Assembly (NCBI GenBank): GCA_963931925.1
Contig: OZ007571.1
Span: 40,597,413-40,661,412 of the forward strand
Source of the DNA: Onchidella celtica
Lineage: Eukaryota > Mollusca > Gastropoda > Systellommatophora > Onchidiidae
DNA: 64,000 bases
Direction: 5' to 3'
Shown here in pieces: positions 12,396 through 22,005 of this stretch (positions within the stretch are counted from its first letter, which is position 1; every line of letters begins with the position of its first letter). The notes under the pieces are model-generated. The model did not search any database and was not told where the DNA came from. It was given only the letters and a program-made list of their open reading frames with translations. Position numbers and translations under genes: made by a program.

Positions 12396-12412
12396 CATCC
12401 CCCACCCCAGTT
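12396..12412 (-). promoter_or_regulatory. Polypurine tract of the non-coding element
   Basis: On the minus strand this reads AACTGGGGTGGGGGATG directly before the LTR. The core GGGGTGGGGGATG is the same as the tract before the 3' LTRs of both full family-1 copies (20791-20805 and 26494-26508). Confidence 0.8.
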
Positions 12413-13527
12413 AAAATTTGCAATTTTAACGATATAAATTATTATCGTAAAGGGAAGGCATGAGTCGAGAAATTGCTCGAAAGGTTAACTTAACTAAGAA
12501 TACTAGGTAATAACTAAGACTAGTACTAAAGTTGAAAAAAAACCTACAGGACGGGTATCATTGATGGACAAAACTTCATGAAAATCTTAAGGCTCCGTCC
12601 AAAAGTATATATCTCTCTGAGGATTAAATCTTACCTCTAAATAGGTAGACATTAACAATCATAACTCTAAAATTTTAGAGTACAACACTGATCCTGTGCG
12701 AATGTCATCAGGAATGCATACATACAATGAATAATACTCAAGAAAAGATAACTATAGTAGCATCGATGGCATTAGTGGATCTGGACTCCTGGTCTGCCAT
12801 GATCTTCTCGTCCTCGACCCTGGGCAACAACGTCTGGTGTGGCCAAAATACGGGTCGACGTCAGTAAAATAGCTGTTGGAACAAAGGAAAGCACAGGGGT
12901 AGGTGAAAAGTGTTCACAATGGGCGAACAATATGTGATACCATCCCTCGGTCTCAGAATGAGGTGCTAATCCTATCCAACCCCAGTACATATGACAGACC
13001 TAAATAGGAGAACAAAATTTCTGGGTCTATCACAACTACAAATTTCGGCATAGTTAAGCCTAATTAACATTAACAGAAGCGTCCGTAAGATAATTTAGTC
13101 TGATGTTCTCGTTCAAAATCCGCGTAGCCCTCGTCTTGAGTTAAGAATTACATAGCGCTTCTCGCATTTAACACTAAGCTAGATCTCAAATAACATTACA
13201 ATTAAATCTTTCCAACATCCAATCCGGTATAGATGAGATGCCACGAGGCGATAGCAGTTAATTTAATGCGCCGTTTCCGTACGCAAGCCATGCACACGTC
13301 AAGTGTCACAGTCATCTCGGTAATATAGTCATAATCGGTTCAATTCAATATCCATATCGGGTATGTTCTTAGGTAACTCATCCACTGGCCACATGGATAG
13401 TCACAATCATAATCGGTTATTCTTACTTGTCATATATAGTATTCCGTTAGATGGTCCACGAAACGCGGAAAACCATAGACATAATCGGTTGTATAAAAAA
13501 CAACTCCACACTTCTCCAAAACTTCTT

Positions 13528-13716
13528 AAAACGCGACCACGCAGTGTCCTCTGTTACCACTGCAAAATATCTCAAAACGCGAACACGCAGTGTCCTCTGT
13601 TACCACTGCAAAATATCTCAAAACGCGAACACGCAGTGTCCTCTGTTACCACTGCAAAATATCTCTCAAAACACGAATACGCAGTGTACTACGTTACCAC
13701 TGCCAAACATCTCTCA
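13528..13716. repeat. 46-bp tandem repeat, about 4 copies
   Basis: Units start at 13528, 13574 and 13620 with exactly 46-bp spacing and near identity. A fourth, diverged unit starts near 13668. The unit contains AACACGCAGTGTCCTCTG and CACTGCAAAATATCTC. Confidence 0.92.
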
Positions 13717-14406
13717 AATAATCGAAAAAATACCAATATCATCCATCCCACGAGGCAATCTCATTATTGCTCTCCTCGGGTCGACGTCATACGCAGACGA
13801 CTAAAAAAAAGTATCCTCAATATATATAATTCACATAGCTCTTATATTGATACCACCTCGACACTGATACAGACTCTTCCCCTGAGACAATTTATTGCTC
13901 CTTCGGGCGGCGGCATCAGCCGACAATAAAACCAATACTCACTACTCATCACTACACAAAAAGGTCACCTCTCTGAACAGTCTAATACTGTCCTCTCGGG
14001 AGCCCGTCAATTTAAAGACGAGATCGGTATAAATTAATAATTAGCAAGAACTGGCAGTGTACTCACTGCACGGATTCCAACAATTCAATAATAGTTGTCA
14101 CTTAAACAGTGTTGTCACTCTACAGCACAGGAGGGTTAATTCTTAAAAACTTTTCCCTCTCACCAAGCCAAGTTACCTCTAAAAACCGCTCAACGTGTCA
14201 AAACGCGTGAATCAATGGAAGTATGTAATCAAAAAAAATATAAAAAAAATAAGTGTAACCAAGAAAGATAAATACTATATAACGAATATATAAAAAGGTA
14301 ATACATTACAAACAAGACGCAAGAGGAACAGAACGAACGATAAATTACAATAAGACGCTAGACTAACAGAAATCACGAACGACAACAGACCCGACTAACC
14401 TGAACT

Positions 14407-14513
14407 ATCTACAAAAAGGTAAGAAAAAGAACAGGAGAGACGTCTTCCTAAAAGTACCAGGAAGATAGAACGCTAACAATCTATACGAATAACAGGTCCC
14501 TACAGAACTATTC
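14407..14513 (-). promoter_or_regulatory. Leader segment shared with family 1, in the non-coding element
   Basis: Clearly homologous to the family-1 leaders at 3121-3223, 8486-8580 and 11186-11290. The hairpin stem TCTTCCT/AGGAAGA is intact (14443-14449 and 14459-14465), while the loop differs (AAAAGTACC here, AAAACAACG in copy A, plus-strand reading). It lies about 511-618 nt from the 5' LTR, as in family 1. A packaging or dimerisation role is inferred. Confidence 0.6.
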
Positions 14514-15024
14514 AAGGCAAAGCAAATCTCCTATCCGTTTTAAACGCCATCTAGATCTGCTAGTCTGGCAAAAAGAGGTATGCTAAGTCTCGATCCCTTC
14601 CAACCTCCCGCCTATCTAATCTAACACAAAAGAAAAAAATAATGCCTGTCAAAAGTAGGGGAGCTGGAACGACGAACCCCTCAAACGAAGACAAATACAG
14701 ATGGTTCACTTAACTGGGCAAAATGGACTGGCTCTTTCCTTTGGTCCACAGCGCTGGTCTTGTCTTTTCCTGATGCTAGCTGTCAGTCCCTCGTAGTGGT
14801 CCCAGGATCAATGACGAGAGGACATGCCAGACATGTAGGGGAGAAACAAAAACAAAAAAATCAGCAGTATACAAAACTATAAACTACAAAAATTACATTA
14901 ACAGTGGAGTCTTAGAGTGGTAGACCTGCAGCTGTTGACGGGGTCCTCTTCCGATGATAGTAGTGTTCTCTAGATGTCAGAAGGTGACGGGTCCTCTTCA
15001 GATGTCAGTGGGGTCCCCTCCAGA

Positions 15025-16056
15025 TGTCACGAGCAGAGTTAGGGTCTTGGGGATGTTACGACTGCACGAGAGGCAGCTAACTCACACTCGGACACAACCA
15101 CACAAGAAAAGTACTAAATAACTAGAGCGTATATATGTCAGGCCGGTCAGGCCATAGTTTACATAAATATTAATAACAAAACAAAAGACAATAGAGGTAT
15201 ATATTCAAACCAAAAACTCTAATTAATAACTTAACCAATGATATTCATGTAACTATGGAGGTACTGCAATCAATAGTAAATAGGTATATTATACGAAACT
15301 GGATATCAATTTAAAGTGACAGTTGAGTCGCCACTGGCCAGTCGCCAGGCAAACTCTCCATAAATCATATGGGCTTAAATGTTAGGAGGGCCCAGTACGT
15401 TCAAAGCCTACAGAAGCACTCTTCGGCTTGTAGGTAATTTAAGCAGTTGCCAAAAGACTATATTTTATGCACAATCACTATTCAATTCATCAACAATGTG
15501 CTATATTATTCCAATCATACTATGGCAATAGATCTATCATACAGGACACTCGTGGTCGAGTGCCAGCTGGGGTTTCCTTAGTCTTCAGACCACACAGTTC
15601 AGGTACTGGCCAACCGGAGATACTTCACGAAACGATGCTTCTCTCGTCTGTATTCACTAAATCTGAACGTTACACGATGTTATATACTAACCAACTACCC
15701 AGCGTGCTAGTCCGCTGGCCCAATTAGTTCAGCTATCTCATAGGTCGAAACCTCCCACCATTTTAACTGTAGTAATACGTCTGCACTATTCTACCAGCCA
15801 GTTAACGTGCAAAAACTTGTCTAGTCATACTTAACAATGTCAACTGTCCCCACCTTGTTTCACCCCTACTCCATTACTTATTAATCACGAACATAAGCCG
15901 ACAAGCGTGACTCTAGCAGTTTAACTCTACATTTATTTACTCACCAACTATAATTTGGCGAGGACCGTTCAAGGCCACCAGCCAATTTCTCATGGCCCTG
16001 GTAACCAACAACAACTCACTCTCTGCGTGAGTTTTAACAATATCCGAATCATGACA
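15025..16056 (-). repeat. 5' LTR of the non-coding element
   Basis: 1032 bp, partner of 11364-12395 at a constant offset of 3661 bp. Confidence 0.92.
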
Positions 16057-16375
16057 ATTATATTTTCTTTTTTAGGTCTTTGTCCTAGTCTGGTTCGTTG
16101 TTCCTCGATGTCCTGGTGGTCCTTCTTCTGAATTTTCTCATTCTTGTCTTTTCTTTTCGCTTTTGTTATTTAATAGTGCTATACATTGTATGAACATAGA
16201 ATTAGTTAGAGAGAGTATGCTATAAAATGTTCAGTAGGTAAATTTCTGAATTGTATTTGAGACAATTGGGTGTTGTTATATCTGGTGTGATCTCAGGTCT
16301 CTGGTCGTGTCGTTAGTGACCATACCGACAGGTTGGTCTTTTTCATAATACATACCATAACCATAAATCTGTGAA

Positions 16376-19300
16376 ATGGCGGATCTCCGTGAGCTCATGA
16401 AATTGGGTACGGAACTTGGCCTTAAGGGAGAGGAGCTGCGCAGCTGGATTAAAGAGCAGCAGGCGGAGTTGCGCGATGAGCGTGCTAAAGATAGAGAGCG
16501 AGAAAAAGAGGCTCAAGAGCGGCAACAAGAAAGAGAGGCTAAGGCTCAGGAGCAGGAAAGGGAGTTTAAGTTAAAGGAGTTAGAAGCTCAGCAACAGGAG
16601 AGACAGGCTAAGGAAAGGGAGCAGGAGATAAAGTTAAGGGAGATAGAGGCTAGGGATAAGGAACAGGAGAGAGAGGCGCGAATAAGAATCGCCGATTTGG
16701 AAATCAAAAAGAATGCGCCAACAGAAACAGTTGAGCGGCAGGGGCAAAATAAAGGTGGCGTTAGGATTAAGCTGCCTACGTTCGACGACCGGAAGAACGA
16801 CATAGACGCCTTCCTTTACAGGTTCGAACTGAACGCACAACTGCAATGGGGGGAGAATAAACAATTATGGTCCACGTACCTGGCTTCCTTGTTGCAGGGG
16901 CGAGCGTTAACCTACTTTAAAGAGCTACAGCGCGAAGACGTACATGATTACGATAAGCTGAAGTCTTTGCTGCTTCGCCGATTTGCGCGTACGGAGGAAT
17001 ATTTCCGGGAGCAGTTTAGGCGAGCACGTGCGGATACCAGGGAGGACTTTGCTGCCTTCGTCGCGAGACTAGCAGAATATTTCACGAACTGGGTGGACTT
17101 GGCGCATGTGGGCGCGGATTTTGCTAAATTGAAAGACCTAATGATCCGTCACCAGCTGTACGCGTCGTGCCATAAAGATCTGGTGGCTTTTCTGAAAGAA
17201 AACGAACCCGCGACGGTGCAGGAGGCGTCTAAGTTGGCGGAAGCATACCGTACGGCACATCCGTCCAAACCAGTCGCGAGGGCGTACGTACAGGATGCTG
17301 GTTACGTCGCCGTGGTTGAGGGGTCGCCGGCAGGACATAAAGACAGGTCGCGTCAGCGTGGTGCCTATAATGGGCAAGCCCAGGGGCAACGTAGGGGGTA
17401 TCACCAATCACCTGCATATGGATCCGGTAAGTTTGACCGAGCAGGAGGGCTAGGTCGCGGTAATGGCCGAGGGCGAGTTGTGACCTTTGCCGATGACCGA
17501 CGGCATGGGGACTTTAGTTCCGGTCGCGATGGGTCACGGGGACCCAGGTTTAGCGGAGCACAGGGAGCGGAATGTTGGACTTGCGGACGCGTAGGTCATT
17601 ATTCACGCGATTGTAGGACCGCGAATTGTTGGAACTGCGGAAGAGCAGGTCACACCAGGGTAAATTGTCCTGCAGGTAGGATAGCGGCGAACGTGGATGA
17701 CAATCGCAGTGGCTCCAATCCATGTTCCCCTAATAAATTTCATCATGCGGCCGCGTGTGTTACATCGGACAACGGAGGCGGACAGTATTCTAAGTGTCCC
17801 AGTTGTGAGAAGTTATTATCTTCCGGTGTTTTACCTTGTGGGAGAAAGATCCCCGTTATAAATTCATGTCATACAGGAGGTGGTCTTAGGGTTTATCCGG
17901 GGTTTGTTGGGGACGAACCGGTCTCGGTTTTACGAGATACAGGATCTACCGTTGTGGGAGTGCATAGGGACTGCATTCGGGATTCACAGCTTACAGGTGA
18001 GACTGTCCCGTGCATCCAATTTTCAGGGGCCATTGAGAAATTACCCATGGCAAGAATAGTGATAGATACGCCTTTCCTTAGCGGGGAAGTCGAAGCAGTC
18101 GTTGGTTGTTTTCCAGGCGGCCAGCTCATCATTGGTAATGTATCGCGGGTGGGTTCCCCTTCCGAGGAGAATGTGCAGGCATGGTCACAATCTAAAGGTA
18201 TTGACTTTTGTGCCGCAGTCGAGACACGTCGACAGGTACGTGATAGGAGTAAGATTAGACCTTTGGCAACGCCAGCGATCAACCTGGATATCACACCAGG
18301 ACGCTTGGCGACATTACAAAAGGAGGACCCATCATTGAGTCCATGTTTTGAGGAGGCGCGAACGGAGAAAACGAGGAAATATAAGAACGGGTCGTCTTCC
18401 TTTGTTATTCAGGGGAGCATTCTGTTCCGGAAGTATGTGACAGTGGCTTCGGTTCAGAAGCAGGTAGTGGTGCCAGTATCCTTGATTGCAACGGTATTGC
18501 GACTGGCCCATGATGTTCCATTAGCGGATCATATGGGAAGTGCTAGAACCAAGCAAAGAGTTCTGAAAAATTTTTATTGGCCGTCAGTATACAGAGATGT
18601 ACGGTTATATTGTAAGACGTGCAGTGCGTGCCAAAAGACGACGCATAAGGGTCGTACACCCCAGGCTCCTCTTCGGAATATTGCGGAAGAGGCGTCTAGT
18701 ATCGCTTCGAAAAGAGCAAAAGCCTATAAAGATAGAGGATCCAAACTGAGAATTTTTAAACCAGGAGACAAGGTGCTATTGTTATTACCTACGGACCATA
18801 AAAAGTTATTGATGACATGGAAAGGTCCTTATGTTATTGAGCGAGTTGTTTCAAAGGTAGATTACGCTATCCACATTGATGGATCGAGTAAGGTTTTACA
18901 TGTTAATATGCTACAGAGATTTTTATGAGAGACCACAGTATCTGTGTGCACAGACAAAACCAGAGGAGACTGTCTTCTCTATTGCTTGTACGGGGGTCGT
19001 AGACCAATTAGACAGTGACGTAAGCGACACCGAGGCGCAGGAAGAGATACAAATTCAATTGCCGGAGTTAACTCCGACACAAGGTTACAGGGACGTAAAA
19101 TTTAACCCTGACCTTACGAGTTCAATGAGTAGGGAACTTAAGACCCTGTTAGCGTCATTCCCGGATGTTATTACGGATTTGCCGGGTCGCACTACAGTGA
19201 TCCAGCACCAAATAAAGCTGACTTCGGATAGGCCAGTATCTCTTAGACCTTATCCGCTGCCTTTTTCTTCGAGAGATAGAGTTATAAAGGAAGTTGAGTC

Positions 19301-20483
19301 AATGTTGAAGTTAGATGTGATAGAACCATCAACATCGCCGTATTCATCACCCATCGTCCTCGTGAAAAAAACTTGATGGATCGGTGCGGTTCTGTATTGA
19401 TTTTCGAAGATTGAACACTATTACGGTAGGCGATAGGGAGCCTATTCAGTTTCAGGAGGAACTAATAGCTTCATTGGCCGGGTCCACGTGGTTTTCCAAG
19501 ATAGATTTAACGAAAGGTTATTGGGAAATCCCTCTTGCTGAGGAGTCTAAACAATACACGGCGTTCCAAACGGCCATTGGATTATTCCAATTTAAGGTCA
19601 TGCCATTTGGGTTGGTAAACGCGCCAGCGACGTTGCACGATTAATGAGACTGGTATTGAAGGACATACCTAATGTCGTGTCATTCTTTGACGATATAGCA
19701 TGTCATACGTCGACATGGTCTGATCATATTCAGACACTAACAGTAATTTTTAAACGATTACGTCATTTTGGGTTAACTGCTAAACCCGCAAAGATGGATT
19801 TGGCATGTCCAGAGATAGTATTCTTAGGACATATCGTGGGTAGAGGTGTTCAGAGACCTGAAGTAACAAAAATTGACAAATTAGTAGGTTTGCAAATCCC
19901 TAAAATAAAGAAACAAGTCAGAAGCTTAGTGGGAATTTTAAATTATTACAGAAAGTTCATTCCAAATTTTTCCTCCTTGTCATCTTCTCTTACTGACCTT
20001 ACTAAGAAGGGACAACCCGATAAGGTCCAGTGGACGTCTGAATGTCAGACAGCATTTGATAATTTGGTGACAGCATTATCATCGTCACCCATTCTGATAT
20101 TACCCGATTTTCGATCTAATTTTATCCTCAGAACAGATGCGTCGGACTCTGGTGTCGGCGCTTGTCTTCTACAGGAGAAGAACGAATGTTTACATCCTGT
20201 ACGTTATGTCAGTAGGAAGTTATTGCAGAGAGAAAGAAAGTATTCTGTGATAGAGCGGGAGTGTCTTGCCATTGTGTGGTCCGTCCAGAAATTAGAACGT
20301 TATCTCATGGGACGAGAATTTTGTATCCAGACAGACCACAAGCCACTAACGTTTTTGTCGAAGAATCGTTCGTCCAGCCCACGCTTGTCTGGATGGGCAT
20401 TGGCGTTGCAGCCGTATACCTTCGTTATTCAACCAATTCCAGGAACCAGCAATCATATCGCCGACTACCTTAGTCGAGCCTAA
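16376..20483 (+). pseudogene. Inner copy C gag-pol
   Basis: Starts at ATG 16376. Residues 1-115 are a charged coiled coil. About 135-295 is the capsid, with a SCAN-like part at about 200-292. Zinc knuckles start at Cys400 and Cys418. The protease DTG is intact (Asp521, codon 17936-17938). Integrase HHCC runs from His712 to the Cys pair at 746. The catalytic core is then missing: 609 bp (203 codons) are lost in frame near 18672-18690, and the frame continues into the GPY-type module. Three single-base frameshifts follow, all in homopolymers: an extra T at 18920-18924, an extra A at 19365-19371 and a lost T near 19633. Reverse transcriptase (about 19310-19850) has FFDD in place of the usual YxDD. 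RNase H (about 20130-20480) keeps its TDASD, ERE, TDH and ADYLSR motifs. Compare 22006-26154, the same region without these shifts. Confidence 0.9.
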
Positions 20484-20805
20484 GGGAAGAGTTCAGGAGC
20501 TTATACATCGGAGGACAGGAACATTGACAGGATCTGTGTGAACGAGTCGTCGACTTTAAAATATTGACATTATAAATATGATATGAAGAATGGTTGATTG
20601 TGTTTAGTTAGCTATTGATGATGTGATACATATATGCATAGTGCAGGGCATATTGACCCCCATATTTTTCCCTGATTCCGGTACTTTATGTGCTAGAGGC
20701 TTTGGTAGGTCATTTTTATGTAAGTATTGCTCACGCTCACTCGTTGACAGTCATCTTGATGCGATTTGAAATTAATTGCATTAATTTTTTTGGGGTGGGG
20801 GATGA
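20484..20805 (+). other. 3' untranslated region and polypurine tract of inner copy
   Basis: Non-coding sequence between the gag-pol stop and the 3' LTR, matching 26155-26508 of the outer copy apart from small indels. It ends in the polypurine tract TGGGGTGGGGGATGA at 20791-20805. Confidence 0.8.
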
Positions 20806-22000
20806 TGTCACGAGCGAGTGAGCGAGGATCAGTAGTTACGAGAAGAGGGTTAGAATAAAGTTAACCCACGGGTCACGGGGTAAAGGAAAGCGTGCATGTT
20901 GTGAGTGGTGGGGGTCTGAATGAGGCGAGAGCGCTGTATTACTATCACTGCACACTAAGACGTCTAAGAAAGCGGACGCAGGAGAAAGCCCCAGAGGGCG
21001 AACATAAGGAGAGCAGTCGGAAGACTTGGCAGTACTGTTTTTCCAGTGATGACTGGTAGGTGGAACGATGATTGATAATTATGATTGATGTATTATATTC
21101 GTCTACGACCATGATGTAAATAAGTATATGTGAGGAATGTGGAAGTCCTTGATACTGTATAGAGCAATGTGCGCCATGAGCGATAGATGTAAGTTAAGTT
21201 CATGGATTTGTAGCGAGAGTGAGTATTGTGTACTACGGTGGAGGTGTGTTACCGTAGGATGTGTGGCGAATGAAATGTGAACTATTGTGTGTACGCTTCA
21301 TGAGTTGTAATGAGGGGTGAAGTGAATAGAAATGGTATGGTATTATACCAATGTAATGTTATTCTTGTAGGTGCCGGGGACGGGCCGAAGCGCCGCCTAC
21401 GGTGAGCACAGGGGATAGGCCAGCATAGGGCCGAAGGCCACACATAGGCCAGGAGTGACGCTGTCGTGTAGGACAGTTGCAGCACATGAGTCGTGGCAGT
21501 CTGGCCACCGACAGGGACGTATATATGATCGTGAATGTGCTATTGAAATGCTAATGTGCTATTGCCATGTGAATGTGCTATTGAAATGATAATGTGCTAT
21601 TGCCATGTTGATGTGCTATTGAAATGCTAATGTGCTATTGCCATGTTGAGGTGCTATTGGAATGCTAGTGTGTTATGGCAAAAGGAAGGTGCTATTGAGA
21701 GACTGCGGTGCCAGTGAAATATTAATGTGCTATTAAGACCCTGAGAGGAGAGGCTGAGGCTGAAGTGTCTTTAGAAAGTAACTACCGGGTTGTGGACCAG
21801 AGGGAGAGTGCATGTGGGAATAAGGCCGTTGGACGGTAGTAAATTCAATAATGTAGTGTATGTAATTGCACTTTTATCTGTATCTTTATGTATAATAAAT
21901 GTGTGAGTCTGATGGGTTGTTCTGTTAAGTGTTATACTTGTTCGCTCGTGATTGTTGTCTTGTTATAATTATTACATCTCCCAGTCTGGGATTTGTGACA
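20806..22000 (+). repeat. 3' LTR of inner copy C
   Basis: 1195 bp, partner of 9510-10703. It ends exactly before the ACGTA target duplication at 22001-22005, after which outer gag resumes. Confidence 0.95.
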
Positions 22001-22005
22001 ACGTA

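Larger units (their letters stand above)
12413..15024 (-). other. Interior of the non-coding element, no gene
   Basis: No retroviral domain was seen in any frame. It holds a 46-bp tandem repeat (13528-13716), the shared leader segment (14407-14513) and, next to the 5' LTR (about 14938-15024), three imperfect repeats of a GGGTCCTCTTC/GATG-type unit. The minus-strand sequence right after the 5' LTR, TC then TGGAGGGGACCCC, has the TGG expected of a primer binding site but is not the tRNA-Pro type. Frames at 13363-13929 are made of the 46-bp repeat. Confidence 0.75.
11364..16056 (-). mobile_element. Non-coding LTR retrotransposon (LARD-like), minus orientation
   Basis: Two 1032-bp LTRs (11364-12395 and 15025-16056) in which I found no difference by eye, flanked by the 5-bp duplication ATTAT (11359-11363 and 16057-16061). 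The 2.6-kb interior has no gag or pol homology. Orientation follows from a purine-rich tract next to the 11364-12395 LTR that matches the family-1 polypurine tract, and from a leader segment in the same sense as family 1 about 510 nt from the other LTR. LTR ends are TGTCA...TGACA. These shared signals suggest it is mobilised by family-1 proteins. Identical LTRs imply a recent insertion. It fits the class of large retrotransposon derivatives. Confidence 0.9.
9510..22000 (+). mobile_element. Inner family-1 Gmr1-like retrotransposon (copy C), itself interrupted
   Basis: The LTRs are 9510-10703 (1194 bp) and 20806-22000 (1195 bp), and the insertion is flanked by ACGTA (9505-9509 and 22001-22005) in the gag gene of the outer copy. 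The equal lengths within each LTR pair (1154/1155 outside, 1194/1195 inside) independently support this pairing. Its leader is interrupted by the non-coding element 11364-16056. Its gag-pol has an in-frame 609-bp loss of the integrase core and three single-base frameshifts. By eye the two LTRs differ at several positions, so it is older than its own insert. Confidence 0.95.

Noticed and set aside
13363-13929. 188-codon frame in the non-coding element
   Set aside because: It is built largely from the 46-bp tandem repeat; a repeat unit with no stop gives open frames by chance.
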